A stretch of DNA of 64,000 nucleotides. Origin: Tubulanus polymorphus (lineage: Eukaryota; Nemertea; Palaeonemertea; Tubulaniformes; Tubulanidae). Shown piece by piece: positions 12,863-25,300 of the stretch. The translations under genes and the position numbers were made by a program. The stretch lies in NCBI RefSeq assembly GCF_964204645.1, contig NC_134026.1, positions 5,270,001-5,334,000 of the forward strand. The letters run 5' to 3'. A model generated the notes under the pieces. It saw only the letters and a program-made list of their open reading frames with translations. It was not told the origin of the DNA and searched no databases. Position 1 is the stretch's first letter. Each line of letters opens with the position of its first letter.

Positions 12863-13593
12863 CTAATTAATTGAATGATAAATTTAGTTCCTCTTTTGTC
12901 GGTGCTAGATATTTTTGAAGAAATCCATTTGAAAAGGTGCAATTTCCAAGAGGATGATTGTCAAATCTGCATGAAAAGGGCAATCCCAGTCTTGATGAAA
13001 TGAGAAGGGCAACCTCATGGGAAGGCAGGGTCAGGACCCTGAGACATCCCCTAAATCTGCCACTGCCTTAACCCTCTGCTCCTGTGGACACATCAACGGT
13101 AAAGGAATGAAGAGAATCGATCAAAAAGAGAACACTAAGGTAAAATCTATGATGAAAGATGTTTTTTTATTTTCTCTTTACCCACACATGATATAACATT
13201 ATGAATGAATTACTCACATACAAAATCTATGCAATACTGCATTCGCAATGGTACGAACCACTGCCAGGGGTGATTGACCCATTGTCAGGGGTAATCAATT
13301 CTAATTTAAAACAAATATTCTAATGGAAGAATGACAATGAGAATATATAGTAGTAACCATGACATGACAAAAGTAGATGATTATGGGGCAAATATTATTT
13401 ACATCATAAATTATGCTATGTATATACACATAATTCTAAGTTTCGGGATCTAAAAAGGTCTTTTGGAGATCATAAATTTTGCAGTGGAACCTCTACCAAT
13501 TAAAATGTTTAATTGTTATAATCTAGGTCTGTGTCAACGAAGTTTAACCAACTGCGTTGATGTATCCAAGCCACTGTAGGTGGCTGATCAATC

Positions 13594-13694
13594 GGGTCTC
13601 GGTTCCGCAGTTGTGAGTTAACATTTTACTACTACAGTTTAAAATTCGTTCATATACTATAAGAGCTAAATGTTAACACCTGGGAACTGGGTCC
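13594..13694. mobile_element. Small fold-back MITE (family A)
   Basis: The left end GGTTCCGCAGTTGTGAGTTA and the right end (TTAACACCTGGGAACTGGGT) are imperfect reverse complements, and the next bases TAACATTT / AAATGTTA pair as well. About 100 bp, no ORF; resembles the units at 2931 and 56546. Confidence 0.45.
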
Positions 13695-14591
13695 AGAGTA
13701 TTGGATGGTTGGTGGGAAGGACCAGAGGTTTGAACATTTGAGTGATAATGAATTCTTGAGATGATGTCATTTTTTGCATAAAAGTCTAGCGTATTTGATG
13801 AATCGGATCATGGAGCGCATTTCATATGAATGATGTGTTAATTATACAACGTTAATATGTCTGATACAAACAAATAGACAGCGAACCCACAGCCAAATGA
13901 ATAGATACGTAATAAGTTTAGATCAGCAGGACAGATATACATTACACAATGTTGAAAAACACTAAGCAAACTGTGAAAGATCCTTCATATTCATCTCACA
14001 TAATCCTATATTACAAAATCCGACATAAAAATGTTTTAGAATTAGTGAAATCGAAATGCAAGATCTATCAAGGTTTGAAAGCGATGAACAGGAACCCCAT
14101 TAAATAAATAATAATCAGTCGTTGTATGCAAAAAGTGGCATCGAAGTCTATAAAAACTATGCCGGCGCGGTGTTCGATAACCTGACTTCCCTGACTTCTA
14201 CGTGACATTGGTTTTGAAACATCTTTTATCTTAATTGTAGGGGAATTCAACAAATATTACATATTAATGAATTATCCCTGCATTTACATAGTTATCCTAA
14301 AAACTTTCACAACCTCTCACGCAAAAATATCTATAATATATTGAACAAAGAGCCGGTTGTCCAGTTATAATCATACCCCCGTACAAGCTGGTTGCATCTC
14401 ATGTCGTGATACGATTTTCCAACAAAAAATCAACGAACAGAAGTTTCAAAACAAAACTCGAATCTAAAGTCTACTATTTCCGATGTCGGTATCATCAATG
14501 ATTCTGAATTTCACTGTATCACAACTGGTATAACAGCTTACTCTTTGTTCAATAGACGTCATCGATGATTGTCCTACTTTACGTTCATAAT

Positions 14592-17500
14592 CTACACTAG
14601 TTTCTTTGCCTCGAAGAAGCCCTTCAGATGTCTCATCTGCCATAGACCGGTGATCAGTAAGATAACCGTCTGCGCGATAGACCACCACAAGACGCGTTGA
14701 TTCGTGCTTTCGCTTGTTTGTCTGAAACGCTCCTCGCGATACTGAAAATTAGAAAAGTCGATACAAATATTTATTTAATTTATTTTAAACAGGGTGCTTA
14801 CAGATCAGTCATTCATTGATATATAGAGTTTTAAAGGACAAAATTTCAAATATTGAGGAAGTGTCCTCATGACTACTATATCCCAATTACTGTAAACTCT
14901 TCCTAAATAGGTACTGTTTATCTCAGTAAACTGGTAATTCAGTGGTTTTGAAAGCAAATTTCTAAGCAAACATTAACTAAATTCTGTTTCTAATATGTAA
15001 CCACCAAATCGGTAAAAATATCCTGGTCCTGTACCGAATTCGGCGTAGATTTCTACAAACATTCCTAAAAGCATATTTTTAAAATTGAGGAAGTTTTGTA
15101 CATCGTATGGACACTGTTAAAACACTTCGAAATGTGAGCAAAGAAAGAGTTTCTTTAACTCATTTCGACTTACTCGTTGGTAGTTCTGTTCCTTAGTTAT
15201 TTGATCAACTTGGTCTAACAGTTGTCTTACGCGAAGCTGTAATTCGGTGAGTTTATCCTTGGCCGCAATCTGTTGGTAATCGTTAGCATGTTCGCCGACC
15301 TGGACATCTAAGTGGACTCTCTGTTTTAAACGACAAAAAAACAACAATTATTTAATAATAAATTACTGAATTAATGAACCAGAAACTATTACAGAATTGA
15401 ATTTATCATGACTTGACATCTCATAAGCCAGATCATAAATGGTCTGGACTAAACAGTCAATACCGAATCGATAAAGATGAATTCTTACCAATTGGCCACC
15501 GCCAAACCAAGCGGTAGAGTTCGAATGAAGACATACTTGATGTTCTCCAGAAGAATGAGATGTAAATGTGAATCTACCTTCAGCAGCATAAGTCTGAAAA
15601 TCCATTGAATATAGAAATAAATCAATGACATCATTTCTGCACAATCATTGCCAATTCAGACATTGGATTCAAGTTGGTGAATTTATGATTGATAATTTGC
15701 GAACTATAGGCAGTTTGAAATTTGGTCTTAGATCTAGCTTTCACTGTTGAAACAGGTTGTTATCATAACCATTGATAAAACACTATATCCATGTTTTGAC
15801 GATAAAACATCAGGAATCCAACAGGACACATTCTCGGACTTTATATCATTTTTCCATCATTAATTAGGTTATATTGTTATATTATTACGCAAAATACACG
15901 TATAAAGTTCATCGTGCATTGCATTCCTGGTTTCACAAAGACATTTTGCGCTTATCAAAACAGAAATTTCACTTTTCTAACTGACAAGTTAATTAAAGAC
16001 CAATGGGATCCCTTCAGGATAAATCTTTTCTATATATTTCTTAAACTGTTTTGTGAAACCATGATCGAGCTATCCTTGTTAAGCCTGCTCTTTGACGCAA
16101 TGCACGCATGGCCATCAAATTCCAAAATAAACACGAGAACAAGAAAGGAAGTTGATTATAAAATCAATAACATATGTTGGTTCAAAAAACGTGCATTTTA
16201 ACAATTAAGTATTTATAAATCGCTACATATAACATGATCATTGAAACGTATGTGAAATGCATTAGAGAAATCATGACCAAGTTAAAGTGCTTTGATGATA
16301 AGTTGAAATCAGCTGACTTTCATGAAAACATTTTTGGCTCAAAATGTTGAGAAAATTCAAATTTCTATCAATTCAAATCAAACCTTTTCATGAAATCGGA
16401 CTGCTCGGCTGATTATAAAGCGGCAATGAAGCACAGAACGAACAAGCTTTTAATGTTCAATAGCAATACATGGACACAAACTTGGTTAAAAGCATGAAAA
16501 ACATGTATCTACTGATCCAACTCCAAACAGACATTTTCTTTTAAGTAAAGTGAAGTTATAATATGTCAGTCAACGAGATCCCACATCCATCACGGGTAGC
16601 TTTAGTCGAATAAGACATTCAAACACCGAAAGACATGGCTAATTCTTACCCTGGAAATGATAGATTTACCCTCTGGATCAATGACATCAACATGCATACC
16701 GAAATAACTCAGCACATAAGTACTGATGTCGGGATCGTACAGCTCCAGTTTATAGTTCCCTAAAAATGTGGTTTCATCACAAATATTAAATTCTTGAGCA
16801 GATGAAGCGAACAGCGAGCCCTGACAAAATATTCCACCAGCCATTTCTGTATAGCCTTCCGGTCATTAATTAGGCTTGCAGAATTGACTAGTGAAATTAA
16901 TGAAAAACAAAAACGCTTCAATACTCGAAAGGGTTGCTTCTGTTTTGCGAATTAATAGATGTAACATATGACTTGCGTAACACAGTTAAATTGTCTTCAA
17001 ACAATTAAATATGCACCAAGATCGAACAAACAAAGCCTTCTAGACCGAATGAAATCTGCAGCTACCGAGACCGTGCATTCTTGAAAAATAAGCAAATTAT
17101 CACATTACACCAAAAAAGGTCATCAATCTATCAACTAGAGTGGTATATTCGAGTATTCAAACGAGTCATGTGGTATATATACGTAGTGTCTGTGTGGGGG
17201 GTGATACCTGCTTCTACAACTACTAAAAAGACAGTTGTGCCACCAATTCTTACCCTCGATAACAGGTCTTTTTCTTCCGGATCTTTAATGAGTACGTGCA
17301 TGCCAAACGATCCGCTCGTTTGCACATATGTATTCGAAGCTTTGTCTAATAATTCCACCTTATATTTGCCTGTGTGTATAGCAACGAAACACATTTTATC
17401 CATGGAGAAATTGGCGTTTTGTTGGAATCGTCTCTCAGCAATATTTCAGGTTGGCCATGAGGCGGGTTTCCAAATCCGCATTCCGAATGGTTTATTTTGC

Positions 17501-18222
17501 CATAAGGGGGGAAGAACAATAGGGTAGGCCTATCTTTTTATGGTGGGGCGGAATGAAACCAACGATTTGGGACGATATATTTTTGGGGTAAGGGGACTAT
17601 TTCCTGAAACAAACCAATATGGTATCAAGTAGTCCCATACCCCCACATTGATAAAATCTTCTATGCTCAACTCATGCCATATTGATAACCATATGCTGTA
17701 AGTTCGCACCAATTCTTTATCAATAACAACCATAGGGCAACAATTGAGGGCAAACAAATACATAAATTTTGTCCAATGCAATAAACATTACAAAGAATTC
17801 TTGGCTAAAAATATAAATGCACAATCGACATAAGGTAATGTCGTAGTCAAAGCGAGCACGGCATAGCCGAGGCAGGCCCACAAATCATCAAAATCCAAAT
17901 TTTGAAAAAATTTGATTTCCAAGTATATTGACATAAAATATCATTAAATCAAGGTCTCAGAAATATCGTATCGAGAAAATGAAGAAGTGAAAAAATAAGT
18001 TTGATTGAGAATAACAAATTCCATTTGAATTTAACTTTGTATAGTTTGAGTTAAGATACGGTGGGAAACCAGTTATTTCGGCATCGAATACGCACCTACA
18101 ACCATCGTTTCTTCGGGAATTTCTTCGATGAAACATTTCTTTTCCGTTTCGCCGATGTGGAAATATAAACCGGACACGGAGGAAACCAGAATTAACGAAA
18201 GAACGATAGAAAAACTGTCCAT
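14592..18222 (-). CDS. TMED9: TMED9/TMED4-like p24 (GOLD-domain) cargo receptor
   Basis: Type I membrane protein cycling between ER and Golgi in COPI/COPII vesicles. Minus-strand exons: 18222-18096, exon 2b 17369-17254 or exon 2a 16759-16650, 15593-15489, 15320-15174, 14741-14592, giving 214 residues with 2b or 212 with 2a. The start is the ATG before a signal peptide ([18 protein letters not shown]), directly followed by the mature p24 start [13 protein letters not shown]. Next come the GOLD domain ([19 protein letters not shown]), the coiled coil ([18 protein letters not shown]), one membrane span ([18 protein letters not shown]) and a tail ending GFFEAKKLV, with the FF motif and the KKxx retrieval signal of the alpha subfamily. 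TMED4 and TMED9 cannot be told apart. It is head to head with REXO1, 1.1 kb away. Confidence 0.93.
16650..16759 (-). other. TMED alternative exon 2a
   Basis: 110-nt exon with TTTTAG acceptor and GTAAGA donor, encoding [17 protein letters not shown] and [18 protein letters not shown]. It enters in phase 1 and leaves in phase 0, exactly like exon 2b, and encodes the same GOLD-domain segment. It is one partner of a mutually exclusive pair. Confidence 0.85.
17254..17369 (-). other. TMED alternative exon 2b
   Basis: 116-nt exon, acceptor ACACACAG and donor GTAAGA, encoding [18 protein letters not shown] and [18 protein letters not shown]. It is roughly 55% identical to exon 2a and two residues longer. 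Including both exons would shift the frame. Confidence 0.85.
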
Positions 18223-19357
18223 CTTTCCCGGTTTGTGTACACGTCTCGAACCCGGAAGTAAATTTCAGAGACCACGTCACAGTTGCGATTGACCGTTTCG
18301 CATCGGCTATAGCCGTGTGACGTAATTAGAAGCCACAATTCAATCAAATTCATGCTTTATTGACATTAAGTGACATCATTAATTAACTAAGCTTACACAA
18401 TGAGATCATAGGCATCAAACATACAGATAACTAAATAAATTTGAAACAAAGGAAATAGAATACTGCTGGCCAATTCACAGGACCTTTTTACAAGTGTAGA
18501 ATTTTGTTTATCAAAATTTTACAATAAATGTTCAAATTTTTATTAGTTGTCACATTTCTTTGTATCTTATCAAAGAGACATTATTAGTGAATACAAAAGA
18601 TGATGAAAAATGTGATTTTGAAATTTTTAAGTGATCGATCATGAGAAATAAAGAAAGTCGAAGTCCCTATCCGTAATTTATTACTACTACTTCACCGGAT
18701 CCGTCCATCAAAATATCAAAATATCATCATGTAAATTGATTTAGCCCCGCACAGTGTCAGTGACCTGACCATATGTTGTATTTTCATTAATATACCGTGG
18801 TTAAGTGTATTATAACAGGTAAAATTAATATGCCTATTGTTTTTATACAAACAAGTGAAACTAAATTTTACGACTAAATCAACCATCCATATGCAAAATC
18901 ATGCAAACCCAACAACAAAAACATTCAACTGAACAACAAGGAACCCAGGTTGAGGTAGCTATTCCTTAATGTTTACATTGAACTCCTCAATTCAATTGTT
19001 TTGATGGCTATCGTGATGGCCCTGAAGTGAAGAAAGTTCACTAGAAATTAGCCAGTTGTGAATGTGATGTTCAATGTTGGTAAGTCTACTAAGTGTTGGA
19101 CATATGGTTAGGCTATGTATGGATGGTTAAATGCAACTCTTGCCTGTTATGGTATATGTGTTATGGTTTCCATTTCATTCTTCAGTTTATTTCGCAATAT
19201 TTCATTATTTTTTGTCTTGTAGAATTATTTCTCTGCAATTACGAAATTTACCGTTAGCGACTGCTATCTAAAGTAAAATTCTTCCATTGTCTATAAAACT
19301 TATCGATAAAACTTATTCTCTTTATAGGTACTCAACAAGACGTAGTTTAAGTTTGAA
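18223..19357. promoter_or_regulatory. Shared head-to-head promoter interval, TMED (-) / REXO1 (+)
   Basis: The 1.1 kb between two divergent start codons contains no other recognisable gene. It must hold the 5' UTRs and promoters of both genes. No TATA box stands out at a convincing position. CAG before 19331 could be a 5' UTR splice acceptor for REXO1. Confidence 0.45.
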
Positions 19358-22300
19358 ATGTTTCCTTCAGCTGGATACTTCAAAGGATTGTTATGTCCGT
19401 ATTACTTGTCGGGGCTCTGTGAACGACCATACTGTCATTTTAAACACTATAAACCGGATCCTGATCAATCAGGTAGGCATAAGATCTTAACATTTAATCA
19501 AAATCAGTAGCCTAAATGTATATTTGAAAAAAAATGGTCACTGCAAACTGATACTGACTCTGCTCGAGTTGGATCCATTCAACTCAGATATTTGTTTGCA
19601 TATTTTTCTGGCCCTACTAACGTATATATGAAGTATTGGTAATACAAAGTACTATCCAACAGAAGTCAGCCAAATTTCTAAGGTTCACACAGGTTCAATT
19701 TGAGTAGAGTCTACAATAGAATTTGGAATTGAACTTGATAATGAAGGGATAAATGAATGGGCCTCGTTCTTTCAGGTGAAACCACAGTCAACAACAAAGC
19801 AGCAAATAAACTAGGTAAAGTCCAAGGTTTAGACGAAAAAGATGGAAATACTGAATTATATACGCCATCGGCGGTTCAGCCGAGATCATCGATGCTTAGT
19901 ATGGTCGGTAAAGCAATAAAAAATGTGGAAAAAGAAATTGAAAAAGATAAATACCGCCTGCAAGGCAGAAATTCATCTGCGACGTCATGCATCGAAACGT
20001 CGAAAAAAACCCGAATAACTCTCGCCGATAGTCCGGCGGTGGCCGTCGATGATGATGAGGATGATGATAATAATGATGACGACGATGACATGCTCCCGGC
20101 GACGGAATACGAATACGTTCCGACGAAAATTCGACCTAAACCGATGGAGTACACGCCTACTCCGTTGAACGTGCTGAAAAATTCTGCTAAATATTCTTCA
20201 ACGGCGGCGACGTCCGACGTCGACGAACACGAGTACGATCCGACGTGTAACTTCAAAGCGACTCCGTCTGATAGTAATAAACTGACGTATCGTAGTACGA
20301 ACGCTTCCTCGTTCCAGTATTTCAACGATGACGATGAGAATGACGATGATCGTGGTGGTTACAACGACGACGGAGCTCGTTTTAGCGATGAAGATGAAGA
20401 CGAAGATCTTCCTAGTCGTTACCGGATGTCGAACTATAAAGTGTCGCGTCCTCTAGATGAAGATGTTCATGATGAGGATGATTATGATGATTCGACGAAT
20501 GGGAACGGCGATGATCTCGTATCACAAATATTAAACGCTTCGAAAGCTCCGCCGAAAATATCGACAGAAAAAACTGGTTTCATCAACTCGGATGATGAAG
20601 TATTATCGGCGAACAAGGCTCGGACTTCAACAAAGCCGAAGGTAAAGAAAGAGAAATCGCTGAAAAAAGTTACGACTGAAAATGTGTCGAAACGAGGTGG
20701 ACAATTTTCATCCGAGGCTAATAGAAAACGTGATGGGAAAACCTTGATCGAATCGCACCAAAAGCTCGATAGATTGTCTACGAAATTGAAGTCGTCAAAT
20801 TCTGGCGAATCGAAAATTTCTAAAGAACCCAAGAGTTCCGGAAAATCGTCATCGCTCGTCGCTAGTGAATCGAAACATCAGCGCAATCAAAGAGATTCGG
20901 AAAGATCGGAGTCAATGAGTAAATCGAAACATGATTCAAAAAGACCTAAAGAATATGAAAGCAAGAATTCGGTTCATTCGAGTAGATCGAGTAGTAAAAC
21001 TTATGAATCTAAGAAAACTGATCGTATGAGTGGATCTAGTAAAACTCACGATTCAATGAGTTCTGATTATTTCAATCAATCCAGTAAAACTCATGAATCT
21101 AAAAAATCTGATTTTTTGAGTAAATCCAGTAGTCATAATGGAAAACATGAATCTGGAAGTTCGAAATCATCTAGTAGATCTTCCCTTCACCATGAAGCAT
21201 CAAAAAGGACCAAAACGTCAAGTTCTTCGGAGAGGTCCAGCGGAAAAAGTGAGCAGAGTCCAAAAGGTCATCTGACGTATGATAAAAAATCTAGAAATGG
21301 CAAAACTATCCTGAAATCATCGAATGAGAATCTGAAGAGTTCCGAATCGTTGAAACGAAGAGAATTTAAAACTTCACCTGCTAAGAAAAACCGGGCAATA
21401 TCAAAAATTGAGGAAGGCTCTGAATACGATAGTCCATCACCGAAGAAACAAAAGACAGCTTCTTCTAAAGTGGATTTATTTGGAGCAGATAGTGATAGTG
21501 ACAGTGGCTCGTCTGTCGTTTCGAATCTCTTCAGCGACTTCGAGTCGTATCAGAAATTGAAGTTAGCCACTAGCTCGCCAGTACACATAGCTAGCAGTCC
21601 CAGTCACCATACTAGCGAAGATAACGATGCCAGTGATTGTCAAACGTTCGATATATCTGATGAAGAAATCATGGATGAAGATGACCATTATGAGGAATGT
21701 TTGCAGATATTCAATGAAGAACAGAAACAAGTAAAGAAAGCTAGTGTTTCTCGACCAGTGCCGGTGGTGAGTATAAAACAAGTTAGATCTGCATTTACGC
21801 TATAGAAAATTATTGGATTTCTGACAAATGTGCATTCATTCCTGTTTATGCATTTTTCTAGGCCAGTAAAAGTAAAGAATTTGAGAACTTTCTGGAGAGG
21901 AAAAGAATGTCGCATATGAAAGGAATTGTTCCTATTCAAGTAAGTTTAAACTCAAGGAACTAAGTGTATTTCAGGTGGTAATTTTAATTTTGAGTGTGTT
22001 TCTTAGCCGTTAAATTGATCCAGTATCTAATCATCACATATCAGTTCTTGGTATTTGTTACACTTAGCCCCAGATTATTATAGATTTTGAAATTTCTTCT
22101 GCCAATTGCATGAAAATCATTTTTCAGATGATCGTTAAGTTAATTGTTGTGATTTCGTTGTAGAGAAAACCTGCACCGAAACTACAGAGACTTCCAACAC
22201 CGCTAACAGTAATGCAGAATCGTCTATTGAGCTTACAAGAAAAAAGCAAATCTCTGCCTACAAAGACAAATCTCACGGTATGTATCATCTGAAATGAACA

Positions 22301-25300
22301 AATACATTTTAACTCTAGATTTAGCTACTTTCGGTTGAAACTATTCCAAAAAACCCTCTACAGGCCTTCTATCTCATGTGTACTATTCTAGAATACGTGG
22401 AGTGTATTCTGGTTAAAAAAAACATGCCAGAAGAGTACTACAAAATCAGTAAAGTCTTACTGAAACCTACCTTAATTTTAAAGAAGAGTACAAAACAAAA
22501 TATGAATACATGCACTTGTAAATTGTTTGCAGGGAGGCTCGCTGAGAGGTGCATCTGGAAATTCGTCGCGTATTAAAAAACGAGATATGAACCATCGGTC
22601 ATCTGCTCACGATACAATTGATATAAGCGACGAAGAGGAGATGCCTACACCTTGTCAAACTGCTTCGAAAAAAGCTCGAACTGCTCATGTTCCAAAAAAG
22701 GTAGATACTTATCATGTTAGGAAAAATCTTACTTAGTTTTACATAGTCAAACTCGCTTAATTTGGATTGGTTTAGTTTGGATTTCAATCTAATATGGATT
22801 ACTTGTATAGTCCACCTATGTACACATTTAAGGAAAATACGATGTCATATTCATATTCGGAGATCTCATAAACTGGTTGAATTTCATCAGTACCAAATGA
22901 TCCAAATTAAAGCGTTTCTACTGTAGAACCATTCTTATAATTTAAGACTTTTGGACTTAAATACCTGTCTAACTGGGCCTCGGCTCCTAAAGTGAATTAT
23001 ATTATTATTTATACCAGTATATGTACATTCATTGACATGTGTTCAGTGGCTTTTGTCTTCAAGATTTGAAGATATAATGTTCTATCTAAAAGTGTAAATT
23101 TTATCTAATTAATTATGCTGATTAAACTCATACTAGTAACTTCCTGGCTATCACAAAATCTCAACTGCACTCATTATTTTGTTCTCAATACCTGATGGGT
23201 CTTTTGAATTAGTTTACAAATAAGTATAAATCCATTTTTGCAGAAGATAATCAAACGACCTATTATTCCACCTGATCCAGCGAGTAAAGTACCGACTAAC
23301 GTACGCATGCGTTACTTGAATCTTCTCATCGACGAATGCTTGAAAACATACGATCAGGAACAAGACGCTCATAACCGGGTAAGCAAACGGGGGTCATGGA
23401 GTGATTACCTAACAGGAGGTGCTATGGTCACTTCCAAATCACACTTAAACTAAGCTTTAGTGTAATGGTAGTTCCGCAGACGAGACAAAGCTGATTTCAA
23501 AGCTAAAAGCCTTACCGATGTTTTATCACTTTTGGACATAGCTGTGGAATGTAGCATATCTACCAATGCTAAGAAATATGGTATTTGTAAATATGATATT
23601 AATTTGGCATTAAATTTTCCCCCCTCGTCATTCATTCCTGGACTGTAAAGTATATTATCTGTGATGAAATTTGGATCCCCGTAGTAATTTTTCTTTCCTG
23701 GTTGCTTCAGGCTGTAGCGGAAGAGAAAATTATATTTGAAAGATCTGCCAGTAAAGGGACGTACTTGAACGTGGCTGCAAATACTATAAAGAAACTAAGG
23801 AACGAGCAGCAGCAGCAGCATCAGCAGCAATCGAGCAGTGATAGTAGTCCACAGAGTAGTAAAAGGTCTAAATTTTCACATGCAGCTCTTCTAGATGGAT
23901 CGAAGGCTGCGTCCGTTAGCTACACCGTTCACAGATCAAATTCTCGTCGAGCTGCAGATATTATTCTGACCGGTATGTGCATATTTCGTAAAACAGATTT
24001 CATGCTTGAGAAATTGAATTGTTTCAATTCTGTTGGTGAAATTTTTTCTTTCCCCACCCTCAATCTCCGTTCTAAATTTATCGCCTTCTTGAATCGTACC
24101 TATCATCGATAGCTGTGTGCAAAAAAACAACGAGACAAATAGAGTGGAAACAGATTATCTGTAGCTTTGATTTGACTTTGACTGTTTATGATACTGTATG
24201 TCATTATCTTAAAAGAACGGTTACAGATAAAGAATCAAGTAGTGTACAGATATTTAAGTCTACCCGTATGACAATCATTATTACCTTCTTGGTACCAATT
24301 GATATATTTTACCGTACCGATATATTTGACAGATGTGGATGTGTATAAGAAGTTTCTCGACTATGCTTTGACAGTTGAACAGATGAGAGATAATGGTTAT
24401 CCATTACCCGATCCTAAACAACCCGGTGTAGCCATAATAAAAAAGAAATACTCCGCGATCGCCGGGTTGAAAAGTAAGTATTTTCCCGATCTCAACGAGG
24501 TGTAGGTGCTGAGGTGTAGGTAGTAATAGATGAAATATAAGAAAGTACACTTTTATTTAGCACACGAAAAGATCTGCAGCCGTTGTGGAGCTTCATTTAT
24601 CGTGTATCCAAACGGAGTCTACCAGAATAAAGAAGAATGCATTTATCATTGGGGAAGAGCTTGGAAAAGCAGAGGTAAGTTTTATGTTATTCAACAAACA
24701 TCTGTATACTCAACAAGCTGATGATGACATTATACAAAGGTTCAATGTTTCAATAACCCAATGGCTTAAGCCACTCGGCCACCATGACTTTCACCAAGAA
24801 TCTTAGTGTCTGATGTACCACAGACACTAAGATGCGAACGACATTTTCTCGATACTTTTAGATCACTGCAGCTTTAAACCACCAGAAATCCGATTGTGAA
24901 AAATAAACTATCGTTACAAACCTCATACATTCAGTTTTCTTATTATTATATTCATTCGGAGGTTCATTCATCATAGTCTGTGCTTGATGCGATATAAATA
25001 CAGAAATAGCAAAAATGACACCATTTTTTCACTATGAAACTAGGCATTGTAACACTGTAGTTCGTTAGCAACAAAGACAACTTGAGCGGTGCGTGTCTCG
25101 TCGCTAAACAGCGCATCATTTTTGTATCTTAAATTTAATCGTACTAAAATCAGATTTATCGTCAAAATGATATAATGAACAAACGTAAGACATCATAAGG
25201 TTAGTGTAGATAGTTTATTCATCAAAATCGGTTGTTTATTTGCTGAGATATCGCAGTTTGAACACGGACAAAAAAGCCGACCAAATTCTGGTCGGCAACT

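Larger units (their letters stand above)
12523..14591. other. Convergent 3' UTRs of CFAP43 (+) and TMED (-)
   Basis: No coding exon found. The first 330 bases are the CFAP43 3' UTR. The TMED 3' UTR begins below 14592 and may extend as far as a minus-strand AATAAA at 13167-13172. The stretch also holds a family A fold-back repeat. ORFs here are short and resemble nothing. Confidence 0.5.

Noticed and set aside
19876..20832. Minus-strand ORFs of 149 and 116 codons
   Set aside because: They are shadows of the low-complexity acidic and Ser/Lys-rich REXO1 exon.
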